In this document: positions 1-6,512 of the stretch, piece after piece
Numbering within the stretch: position 1 is the first letter of the stretch
How the letters are laid out: each line of letters starts with the position of its first letter
From: Candidatus Fermentibacterales bacterium
Lineage (GTDB): Bacteria > Fermentibacterota > Fermentibacteria > Fermentibacterales > JAFGKQ01
Reading direction: 5' to 3'
Length of the DNA: 6,941 bases
NCBI GenBank assembly: GCA_016928495.1
Contig: JAFGKQ010000018.1
Location: forward strand, 1-6,941
Made by a program: the position numbers and the translations under genes
The notes under the pieces: model-generated
What the model saw: the letters and a program-made list of their open reading frames with translations, nothing else
What the model was told of the DNA's origin: nothing
Database searches by the model: none

Positions 1-773
1 AAACCCCTGTTGCGGCTGTGCCGGGAGAAGAGCGTGGCCTCGTAGTCGCCCAGGTGGGACAGCCCGTAGACGCTGCGCCAGTCTCCTCCCAGGGCCGAGA
101 CCAGCCTGGCCACCTCCTGCGGGGCTCTCGCCATCAGGGGACCCTTGAGGCTTGAGAGCCCAAGCCCGTCGAGGATTCCAGCCGCTATCCCGACCACGTT
201 CTTCGCGGCCGCACCCGTCTCGCAGCCGATCATGTCCGAGGAGCGATAGAACCTTATCAGATCGCTGGAGAGCCGGTCAGAGAGAGCTTTGACCGTGCTC
301 TCGTCCTCTCCGACGAGCAGCATGCAGCCCGGAACCGACCTCACGAAGTCCTGGGGATGGCCGGGCCCGAGCCACGCGATGGTCGCCAGGGGGCTGACAC
401 CCTCGGACGAGACGATCTGGGACAGCCTCTGGCCCGTCTCCTTCTCGACGCCCTTCATGCAGAGTAGCAGCGCCTTCCGCGACAGGTCCAGCCCGGACAG
501 CCTTCGGGACAGAGCTCTGAGCTCGCAGGTCGGGACCGCCGCCAGCACCATGTCGGCGGAGCCCACGGCCCGCTCCAGCTCGTCTGTCAGCAACACGTCC
601 ACGGGAAGCTCGAGGTAGCGGTTGCGCCGGCTGCTGCGGAGCTCGTCGAGGGCAGGGGAGCCCTTCGGCTCGTAGGCAATCACCCTGGCGCCCAGCCTCG
701 ACGCGTACCAGCACAGGAAGCTGCCCCAGCGCCCGCAGCCCAGCACGCCGGCGGAGAAGGTCTGCGCGCTCAC
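1..773 (-). CDS. gpsA: NAD(P)H-dependent glycerol-3-phosphate dehydrogenase, N-terminal part (3' end outside window)
   Basis: Reduces dihydroxyacetone phosphate to sn-glycerol 3-phosphate, the backbone for phospholipids and glycolipids, in the cytosol. The 257 visible residues include the Rossmann nucleotide loop VLGCGRWGSF (10-19), the ADMVLAAVP strand end (73-81), the MKGVE block with Lys108, and the ETGAAAKNVVGIAAGI helix carrying the expected catalytic Lys191. The C-terminal GLSHLGDYEATLFSRHSRNRG corresponds to the GpsA block usually read as GLGDL...SRNRRFG. It is a divergent member: the loop is GCGRWG rather than GAGSWG, and WLGPGHPQDF replaces the common SGPSFA block. The start is GTG 773, with AAGGGA 8 nt upstream placing the Rossmann strand near the N-terminus. 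The frame remains open upstream to the acyltransferase amber codon. Its position after an acyltransferase suggests dedicated glycerol-3-phosphate supply. A related dehydrogenase of the 6-phosphogluconate superfamily is possible but less likely. Confidence 0.86.
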   Translation of the reverse strand, partial: MSAQTFSAGVLGCGRWGSFLCWYASRLGARVIAYEPKGSPALDELRSSRRNRYLELPVDVLLTDELERAVGSADMVLAAVPTCELRALSRRLSGLDLSRKALLLCMKGVEKETGQRLSQIVSSEGVSPLATIAWLGPGHPQDFVRSVPGCMLLVGEDESTVKALSDRLSSDLIRFYRSSDMIGCETGAAAKNVVGIAAGILDGLGLSSLKGPLMARAPQEVARLVSALGGDWRSVYGLSHLGDYEATLFSRHSRNRG

Positions 774-857
774 CCGGCTCTTCCCTTCCCGGGCGGCCGG
801 CTGCAGGAGAGCATGGTCTCCGGCGCCGCGCTGAGGACGGCTGCCCTGCTCCTCGCC
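774..857 (-). other. 84-nt spacer between acyltransferase and gpsA
   Basis: The only gap of any size in the window. It carries the gpsA ribosome site (AAGGGA, 782-787). It shows no convincing -35/-10 pair, no T-tract and no strong hairpin. The gpsA reading frame is open throughout, in the same frame as the acyltransferase. A 14-codon mini-frame in another register starts at ATG 814 and ends at TGA 770, overlapping the gpsA GTG as GTGA. A GGAG lies 3 nt before that ATG, so it could be a coupling leader peptide, but this is weakly supported. Confidence 0.5.
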
Positions 858-1793
858 CTACCCGTCATGCTTCCTCCCCGTGCCATCGTACAGACCGGTC
901 GTCTTCCAGCGCCTGTGAGGCCACCAGTACTGGTCGGGATAGCGCTCCACGATGCTCTGGAGATGATGGGTGTAGCGCTGTGTGAGCTCCAGCTCGGCCT
1001 CCTCGCGGGGAAGATCCGTCCGCGGCTCGAACAGGGGCGAGGCGATCACGCGGTGACGCGGTCCGTCGGTTCGTACAAGATACATGCAGGCCACTGGCTT
1101 GCCCAGCTTGCAGGCGAAGGCCGCCGCGCCCCTCGGGGTCGAGGCGGGGTACCCGAAGAAGTCCACGATCAGGCCGTTCTTTCCCGCATCCTGATCGGAG
1201 AGCCAGCAGACGACACCCCCGGACCTTATCGTCGAGATTATGTCCCTCATGGCGCTGTCGCGCCGTATCAGCCTGATCCCGTGCGCCGATCTCAGGCCGT
1301 TGATGTAGTCGTCCACCAGACGGTTGCGCTGGTCCCCGACGAGGAAGGAAACCATCACCCCCAGGTAGGCCTGAGCGACTCCCAGCAACTCCCAGTTGCC
1401 CAGGTGGAAGCCGAGCCCCACGACGCCGTCCGCCCGGGCGATCGCCTCGACCATCTCGGGGTTCTCGACCGAGAGGTTCCTCTCGAGGTAGGCCCCGTCC
1501 ACCTTCCTCTGCCGCGCGAACTCCACGGCGAAGCGCCCGATGTTCTCGTAGCTCCGCCTGCCGATGGAGCGGTGCTCGCCGGCGTCGAGTCCCGGGAAGG
1601 CCTGTGCCAGGTTCGTCAGGACTATTCTCCTTCTTATCCCGATCACGGACCAGGCCAGTCGCCCGAGCATTGCCCCGAAGCCCAGCGCAAGCCGCAGAGG
1701 CATCAGTCCGACGCCAGAGGCAACCGCCCTGAGCGCCAGGTACTCGAGCCAGTGCCTTGCGGTCGGTTCGTCCCGCCTCGCCCGCTCAGCCAC
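858..1793 (-). CDS. LpxL/HtrB-family lipid acyltransferase, 311 aa
   Basis: Transfers a fatty acyl chain, typically from acyl-ACP, to a hydroxyl of a lipid A-type or glycolipid acceptor at the inner face of the inner membrane. The family also includes PatA-like enzymes that acylate glycosylated phospholipids, so lipid A is not certain. An N-terminal hydrophobic stretch (about 16-52) would anchor it. The catalytic HX4E motif is His130 to Glu135 in HLGNWE. Further family marks are SYENIGRFAVEF (81-92), SDQDAGKNG (199-207), VDFFGYPASTPRG (210-222) and the C-terminal YPDQYWWPHRRWK (285-297). Length is normal. The start is GTG 1793, inside the end of the DUF362 gene, with AAGGA 9 nt upstream. The stop is an amber codon (858-860). 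The next gene lies in the same reading frame with no other stop between them. The acceptor and chain length cannot be deduced. Confidence 0.9.
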   Translation of the reverse strand: MAERARRDEPTARHWLEYLALRAVASGVGLMPLRLALGFGAMLGRLAWSVIGIRRRIVLTNLAQAFPGLDAGEHRSIGRRSYENIGRFAVEFARQRKVDGAYLERNLSVENPEMVEAIARADGVVGLGFHLGNWELLGVAQAYLGVMVSFLVGDQRNRLVDDYINGLRSAHGIRLIRRDSAMRDIISTIRSGGVVCWLSDQDAGKNGLIVDFFGYPASTPRGAAAFACKLGKPVACMYLVRTDGPRHRVIASPLFEPRTDLPREEAELELTQRYTHHLQSIVERYPDQYWWPHRRWKTTGLYDGTGRKHDG

Positions 1794-2889
1794 GGATTCC
1801 CGTCCTTATGGAGATCGCGTTCTCGGGGCAGAGCTCGTGGCAGCAGAGGCACATCACGCACTTGCGCCGGCTCATGCGCGCCCTGCCGTCTACGATGGAT
1901 ATGGCGCCCACCGGGCAGCTCCTCGCGCAGAAACCACAGCCGGTACAGCGTTCGTTGGCCCTGGGGACGCGCTTCAGGATGGGCCTTGCCAGCCCTCCCA
2001 GGAACCCCGGCACGAAGTTGTAGAAGGCGTTCGAGGGTATCCGGAAGTTGTCGAGAACCGCTTTGCCGTCTACCGTGACCTCCTCGAACGGTTTCCCGAA
2101 GCCCAGCTCTCTCACCGCTTTCGTCGTGTCCAGCCCCAGCGGCCCGAGGCCGGCGATGTCCGAGATCACCATGTCCAGGCAGACCGGATCCCTCGCGACC
2201 GCCACGATGCCGTCCCAGCGGGGAGTGCCGTCGGTGCTCGGACCGCGTCCGTCCATGGCGAGGATGCCGTCCAGGATCGCCATGTCCACCCGTACCGAGG
2301 CATAGATCTCGGCCAGGAACCTCGCGAGGTCCCTGGGGCGGAGCGCACGGCTGTGGACGATGGCCTTGCCGAGACCCGGCACGACGCCGAACATGTTCTT
2401 GATCGCCAGGGTCATCCGGCAGTAGCCGTGGGTCTTGAGCTTGCACATGTCGATGAGGGCATCGCAGTCCAGGGCCGCGCGCGCCACGTGGAAGACGCCC
2501 CTGCTCGATTCGACCGCCTCGGAGCCGGAGCTCTCGAAGTTCACCAGCTCGAAGCCCAGCTCCTCGGCAATGGCCATGTAGCCGCAGTTGAGCCAGTACC
2601 TCTCGACCCCTCTGACGGCTCCGCCCGGGCTGTCGCCGACCATGACGTGACACCCGGCCTCCCTGAGCAGGAGCCCGGTGGCGGCCACGATCTCGGGATG
2701 AGTTGTGATGGCCCGCTCCGGCGCCTTGGCGGCCAGCATGCTGACCTTGAGGAGGACCCTGGCGCCCGGCCTGATCCTGTCCGGCCACCCCCCGGTCCTG
2801 GCGACAAGGTCCCCAATCGCCTCACGCAGCCGGTCCCTGTCATCGTAGTCCAGTCCCTGCCGCAGGGCGACGTCGAAGGCCCCGCTCAA
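1786..2889 (-). CDS. DUF362 protein with C-terminal 2x[4Fe-4S] ferredoxin domain, 367 aa
   Basis: The DUF362 (PF04015) family is widespread in anaerobes and has no settled general function; a cytoplasmic redox role is inferred from its clusters. Residues about 5-285 match the family: an N-terminal VALRQGLDYDD strand-helix, PGARVLLKVSML (41-52), THPEIV (63-68), VGDSPGG (84-90), a CKLKTHGY block (149-156), IKNMFGVVPG (163-172), DGRGPSTDG (213-221) and ARDPVCLD (232-239). The tail carries two complete CxxCxxCxxxCP motifs (Cys315/318/321/325 and Cys344/347/350/354, with an extra Cys349), enough for two [4Fe-4S] clusters. The start is TTG 2889: its TTGA overlaps the glycosyltransferase stop, and GAGGGAG lies 7 nt upstream. 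The frame stays open much further upstream, but that stretch is only an out-of-frame reading of the glycosyltransferase. The stop overlaps the acyltransferase start by 8 nt. The substrate is unknown; the neighbours suggest envelope lipid or glycan chemistry. Confidence 0.87.
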   Translation of the reverse strand: MSGAFDVALRQGLDYDDRDRLREAIGDLVARTGGWPDRIRPGARVLLKVSMLAAKAPERAITTHPEIVAATGLLLREAGCHVMVGDSPGGAVRGVERYWLNCGYMAIAEELGFELVNFESSGSEAVESSRGVFHVARAALDCDALIDMCKLKTHGYCRMTLAIKNMFGVVPGLGKAIVHSRALRPRDLARFLAEIYASVRVDMAILDGILAMDGRGPSTDGTPRWDGIVAVARDPVCLDMVISDIAGLGPLGLDTTKAVRELGFGKPFEEVTVDGKAVLDNFRIPSNAFYNFVPGFLGGLARPILKRVPRANERCTGCGFCARSCPVGAISIVDGRARMSRRKCVMCLCCHELCPENAISIRTGIRG

Positions 2890-4061
2890 GTCCCCGCTCC
2901 CTCGAGGAGCCCGGCCAGGCCGGCTTCCCGAAGCTCCAGCGCCACGATGCGCTCGATGCTCGGTTCCCAGTCGTATCCCTCGACCGCCTGCCTGCAGCGG
3001 GACGGCTCCGGAGAGCTTGCGATCAGGCTCTCGCAGGCACCCGCCAGCGCCGGTGGGCTCGCCGACCGGACGCCCACGCACACGTCCGGCGGGAGCGTGC
3101 CCACCAGGCCGCTGCCCTCGATCCCGACAACCGGGATCCCGCAGGCCAGAGCCTCGAGGAAGCAGAAGCCGAGTGTCTCCGCCGGCGCCGCGGAGACCAG
3201 CAGGGTCGAGGAGCGGTAGACGCGGGGCATCTCCTCCCCGGCGACGAATCCCAGCACCTCGATGCCCGGATCGAGCTCCGCGGCCCTGAGGAGCCTCTTC
3301 ATCATGATGCCGTCCCCGACTACCCTTAGCCTGGCCCCTGTCCGTCCCTTGAGCAGGGAGTAGGCGCCCATCACGGCCGAAAGGCCCTTCTCCTCGCTCA
3401 GCCTGCCGACGAACAGCAGCACCGGAGGCTCCGGCCGGGTTCCCGGACCTTCCGAAGAGAAGAAGCTCAGGTCGATGCCGAGGGGAGCGACGGTGGTATG
3501 AGTGATGCCTCTGGAGTGGAGGACCTTCTCTATGCCAGAAGCCCCGAGGAGCACCTTCCTGCTGTCGCGGTACCTCCTCGCCAGATAGGGCCATCCGACG
3601 CCGATCAGGGGGCGTCTCAGCCATGCCAGTCCCCTGCCGAGAGCGGCCGCGTAGTTGAGCGGGAAGTAGGCGTGGTAGTAGTCGAAGACGGCGGTTTCGG
3701 GGCGCTCGCGCAGGAAGCTCGATACGGCTCCCCGCATGACGAATGGCGAGCCGCACTCTATGACGTGCGGCGCGAACCTCCTGAGGACCTCGACGGTCTC
3801 CCTCTTCGAGGGCGGGACCCTGTACCCGGGCGCGAAGGGAAGGCTGAGGCCCCTGACAACGCATGTGACGTGACCGGACCCGGGACCCTCGCTCGCCGAG
3901 CTCGATGGCCCGGGCACGATCAGAAGGTGCCCTACGCCGGGCATTCTGCGTCGCAGCCAATCGCGCTTGCGCTCGATGTACTTCCTCACGCCACCGCCGA
4001 TGGGGCTCCAGAACATCGTGACGTCGCAGAGAACAGGCGCGCCGGTGCCGGACCCGCTCAT
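2886..4061 (-). CDS. GT4-type glycosyltransferase (GT-B fold), 391 aa
   Basis: A retaining, nucleotide-sugar-dependent glycosyltransferase, probably acting at the cytoplasmic face of the inner membrane on a lipid or glycan acceptor; donor and acceptor cannot be read from the sequence. The N-terminal acceptor domain opens with the glycine loop SPIGGGVRKYI (19-29) and holds FDYYHAYFP (126-134). The C-terminal donor domain begins near residue 213 with VLLFVGRLSEEKG, where Arg220 and Lys225 are the expected diphosphate contacts. The E-x7-E signature is Glu295 to Glu303 in ETLGFCFLEALACGIPVVG. Length is normal for the family. ATG 4061 is preferred over the in-frame ATG at 4157, which would add 32 residues inside the cyclase and lacks family similarity. 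A GAGGAG ribosome site 3 nt before ATG 4061 contains the cyclase TGA, implying coupling. The start codon is centred in a perfect 10-bp palindrome (4056-4065). The stop overlaps the next gene by 4 nt. Confidence 0.91.
   Translation of the reverse strand: MSGSGTGAPVLCDVTMFWSPIGGGVRKYIERKRDWLRRRMPGVGHLLIVPGPSSSASEGPGSGHVTCVVRGLSLPFAPGYRVPPSKRETVEVLRRFAPHVIECGSPFVMRGAVSSFLRERPETAVFDYYHAYFPLNYAAALGRGLAWLRRPLIGVGWPYLARRYRDSRKVLLGASGIEKVLHSRGITHTTVAPLGIDLSFFSSEGPGTRPEPPVLLFVGRLSEEKGLSAVMGAYSLLKGRTGARLRVVGDGIMMKRLLRAAELDPGIEVLGFVAGEEMPRVYRSSTLLVSAAPAETLGFCFLEALACGIPVVGIEGSGLVGTLPPDVCVGVRSASPPALAGACESLIASSPEPSRCRQAVEGYDWEPSIERIVALELREAGLAGLLEGAGT
2897..2903 (-). promoter_or_regulatory. Ribosome-binding site deciding the TTG start of the DUF362 gene
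   Basis: GAGGGAG reads on the minus strand 7 nt before TTG 2889, inside the last codons of the glycosyltransferase. Its strength and spacing support TTG as the true start and argue against any long upstream extension. Confidence 0.7.
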
Positions 4062-4064
4062 GAG

Positions 4065-4070
4065 CTCCTC
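4065..4070 (-). promoter_or_regulatory. Ribosome-binding site of the glycosyltransferase, overlapping the cyclase stop
   Basis: GAGGAG on the minus strand includes the last two bases of the cyclase TGA and lies 3 nt before ATG 4061. The spacing is short. A ribosome terminating on the cyclase would cover this site, which fits coupled translation of the two genes. Confidence 0.6.
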
Positions 4071-6507
4071 AGGCTCCGCTTCCCGAGCAGACTCTGTTCT
4101 TTCCCGCCTTCTTGGCTTCGTACATGCGCTCGTCGGCGGTCTGGAGCAACTGGTCACGGTCGGACACGTCGGATGGGAAGGTCGCGACTCCCACGCTGAC
4201 TGTGACCCTGCCGGAAGGGAGCTCCGAGACGTGTGGCGCGCTGGTGCCCTCTACCCTCTTCCTGGCCCGCTCGCCTATCTCTGCCGCCTCCTTCGCGCCG
4301 GTCAGCGGCAGGATGCACACGAACTCGTCCCCTCCGAAGCGGACCAGTATGTCGGTCTCTCTGAGTGCGTTCCTGATCGCTCCGGCCACGGCTCCGATGA
4401 TCACGTTGCCCATCGGGTGGCCAAAGGAGTCGTTGTAGTTCTTGAAGTCGTCTATGTCCAGGACTATCAGGCTGAACGGGTAGTTGTACCTGACCGCCCT
4501 GTCCAGCTCCTCGTCGAGCCTGCTCTCGAAGTACCTCAGGTTCTTCAGGCCGGTGAGCTCGTCCGTTAGCGCCATCTGCTGGACCTTCTCGTGCAGCGTG
4601 GCGTTCTCGAGCGCGGGAGCAGCCATGTTGGCGAGCGTCCGCACCTGCCTCACCGCGTTCTCGTCGAACCGGGACGGCGTCTCGCTCTGGAGGTCTATCA
4701 CACCGACTATCCTGTTGCGCACCATCATCGGAACGCAGAGCTCAGACTTCGTCCCGGAGATGTTCTCGACATAGGAGGCCTCCTGCGTCACGTCGGCGAT
4801 GTTGACCGCCTCGCCGCGCATCACGGCGGCGCCCACTATGCCCTGGGGGCGGGCGCTCATGCCGGCAGCGGCCTCCCCGGAGGCCTGCGCCTCGTCCTCC
4901 TCCGACGAGGACGATACCCTCAGCGTGAGGCCCTTCGGGTTGGTCCGCACGGGGTAGCCGGAGGTGAACTCCACCTCCAGGCCGCTGATGCGCTGGCACT
5001 CGTCCTCCGTCGGAAGCAGTATCGACACGTAGACATCCGGGAAGAACCGGGCGAGCACCTGCGACAGCTTCCTCAGTATCTGATCCACGTTGAGGATCGA
5101 GTTCAGCTCGCGTCCGATGCCCGCCACCAGCTCCAGCTCATCGTTCTTCCTCTGCAGGTCTTCGGCAAGCTCCTGCTCGTGAGTCACGTCCTCCGCCACG
5201 ATGGCCACGCCGCTCCGGCGGCCCGGACTCCCCAGCGGCAAGAACCTGAGGTCTATGAAGACCCTGCGCTGACCGGCCAGGCTGATCGGGACAGCCTTCT
5301 CCAGCCAGTCCTCGCCCTCCCTCAGCGCTCTTCTGATCGCTTCCGGGCGCCCTTCCCTGGAGAGCATCGGGATGCTCTCCCACGAAGCGGCCCTGGAGCC
5401 ATCGACTCCTCCTCTGCCGAACAGCTCCTCGACAGGGCCCGACGACCTCACGATCCTCATGTTCTCGTCCAGGACGATCAGGGCGGAGTGCCCGGAGGCT
5501 AGCATGGTGCCGGCGGAGGGATCCAGTACCCCCGGAGGCGACACCGCGACGCTGGCCAGGTGTGCGGAGGCGAGTCTCGCGTAGAAGTCGAGGCTCTCGA
5601 TGTCCTGCGGGGACAGCGGTCTTCCGGAGGGCCATCGGTCGCAGCGGACCAGCCCGAGAACCCGATTGCGCGCCAGCAGCGGGACATCGATGAAGTCGAG
5701 GCTCCCCGCCCAGGACAGCTGGTCCTCGGCCACCTCCTTCTCCTCGCGCAGCTCCATGCTCCGGACGAGCCTCTTCTCCGAGATCGCCTTCGCGACCGGG
5801 GAGCCGGACGGCCCGTCAGCGGCCAGAACGGCCCGGGAGGTCGAGGGCCCGAGGCCGGGGCCGAGGGCGACCTCGAGGCTCAGCTCGCCGGTGGCCTCGT
5901 CGCGGTCCGCGACCATCACACGGTCGTACCCCAGGCCGGTCAGGACCCCGGTCGCGATTCGCCGGAAGATCTCCCTCTTCGAGGAGAGCCCGGAGAGGTC
6001 CTCCGCCAGGTCCCAGACCTCCTCCAGGGCGCAGGTTCTCCGCTCGAACAGGCTCTCCAGCGTCTCCAGCACGGTCTCTCGCGACGGCGGGGCGGATGGC
6101 ATCAGGTCCTCGGCGACGGCGGTGCCGCCGTTCCCCGCAAACCCCGAAATGACCGCCTCGAGGGCGCCCGGCAGAAGCGGCAGCTCCAGGAAGGCATCTG
6201 CCCCCGCTCTCAGGCTCCTCTTCCTCGCCGACCTTCCCCTGCTCGCGGAGAGCACCAGGATCGGCACGCCGCACAGCGAGGGATCGTTGCGGAAGTACCT
6301 GCAGAGCCTCAGGCCATCGATGGAATGGAGCTGGAGATCCAGCAGGATCGCGCGGGGCCTCTGCTCGAAGGCTCTGGAGACCGCCTCGAAGCCATCCGCC
6401 GCCGTCACGACCGAGTAGCCGGACGCCTCGAGGGCGCTCCTGAGCATCCCGGAGAGCTCCTCGCTATGCTCTGCGACCAGGACCAGGCGCGCCGGGTCTC
6501 CGGCCAC
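4069..6507 (-). CDS. Multi-sensor diguanylate cyclase (REC-GAF-PAS-GAF-GGDEF), 812 aa
   Basis: Predicted to make cyclic di-GMP from two GTP in the cytoplasm; no membrane segments are seen. Domains in order: receiver (about 6-120), GAF (about 165-322), PAS (about 335-445), a short coiled coil (about 441-465), a second GAF (about 460-640) and GGDEF (about 645-807). The catalytic motif GGDEF is intact (725-729), as are the metal-site block LDIDDFK (683-689) and ND in YNDSFGH. The inhibitory I-site RETD (716-719) sits exactly five residues before GGDEF, so product inhibition is expected. Two oddities: the receiver keeps Asp57 but has Ala12-Glu13 for the acidic pair and Leu109 for the conserved Lys, and the usual GHxxGD block ends in Asn701. 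A Ser/Glu/Asp-rich insert (about 530-556) interrupts the second GAF. The start is GTG, chosen because it places the first receiver strand at residues 7-11. No Shine-Dalgarno is visible, and translation probably depends on reinitiation after the dikinase stop 5 nt upstream. The input ligand is unknown. Confidence 0.93.
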   Translation of the reverse strand: MAGDPARLVLVAEHSEELSGMLRSALEASGYSVVTAADGFEAVSRAFEQRPRAILLDLQLHSIDGLRLCRYFRNDPSLCGVPILVLSASRGRSARKRSLRAGADAFLELPLLPGALEAVISGFAGNGGTAVAEDLMPSAPPSRETVLETLESLFERRTCALEEVWDLAEDLSGLSSKREIFRRIATGVLTGLGYDRVMVADRDEATGELSLEVALGPGLGPSTSRAVLAADGPSGSPVAKAISEKRLVRSMELREEKEVAEDQLSWAGSLDFIDVPLLARNRVLGLVRCDRWPSGRPLSPQDIESLDFYARLASAHLASVAVSPPGVLDPSAGTMLASGHSALIVLDENMRIVRSSGPVEELFGRGGVDGSRAASWESIPMLSREGRPEAIRRALREGEDWLEKAVPISLAGQRRVFIDLRFLPLGSPGRRSGVAIVAEDVTHEQELAEDLQRKNDELELVAGIGRELNSILNVDQILRKLSQVLARFFPDVYVSILLPTEDECQRISGLEVEFTSGYPVRTNPKGLTLRVSSSSEEDEAQASGEAAAGMSARPQGIVGAAVMRGEAVNIADVTQEASYVENISGTKSELCVPMMVRNRIVGVIDLQSETPSRFDENAVRQVRTLANMAAPALENATLHEKVQQMALTDELTGLKNLRYFESRLDEELDRAVRYNYPFSLIVLDIDDFKNYNDSFGHPMGNVIIGAVAGAIRNALRETDILVRFGGDEFVCILPLTGAKEAAEIGERARKRVEGTSAPHVSELPSGRVTVSVGVATFPSDVSDRDQLLQTADERMYEAKKAGKNRVCSGSGA
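4892..4914. repeat. Perfect 8-bp inverted repeat with 7-nt loop inside the cyclase gene
   Basis: TCGTCCTC (4892-4899) pairs with GAGGACGA (4907-4914). It encodes the Ser-Ser-Ser-Ser-Glu-Glu-Asp-Glu insert of the second GAF domain, so TCN and GAN codon runs alone could produce it. It has no T-tract and is not a terminator. Confidence 0.45.
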
Positions 6508-6512
6508 GAGCG

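Noticed and set aside
277-714. Minus-strand 145-codon frame within gpsA
   Set aside because: Different register from the GpsA frame, Arg/Gly-rich and without motifs, whereas the GpsA register holds the Rossmann, Lys and SRNRG blocks.
813-2078. Plus-strand open frame of 421 codons opposite the acyltransferase
   Set aside because: No domain or motif, Pro/Arg-rich shadow composition, and the opposite strand encodes an intact LpxL-family enzyme.
1564-3219. Long plus-strand open frame (551 codons) across the acyltransferase, DUF362 and glycosyltransferase genes
   Set aside because: It lies opposite three genes with clear family motifs, and its translation shows no recognisable domain. Long antisense frames are expected in GC-rich DNA.
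2890-3960. Upstream extension of the DUF362 frame, giving a 724-residue protein
   Set aside because: The extra part is an Arg/Gly-rich out-of-frame reading of the glycosyltransferase. The TTG at 2889 with a well-placed GAGGGAG and TTGA overlap gives a protein of normal family length.
4062-4157. ATG 4157 as the glycosyltransferase start
   Set aside because: It would add 32 polar residues coded inside the cyclase C-terminus; ATG 4061 has its own ribosome site and puts the glycine loop at the expected position.
4892-4914. Hairpin considered as an intrinsic terminator
   Set aside because: It lies within an intact coding region and has no following T-tract on either strand.
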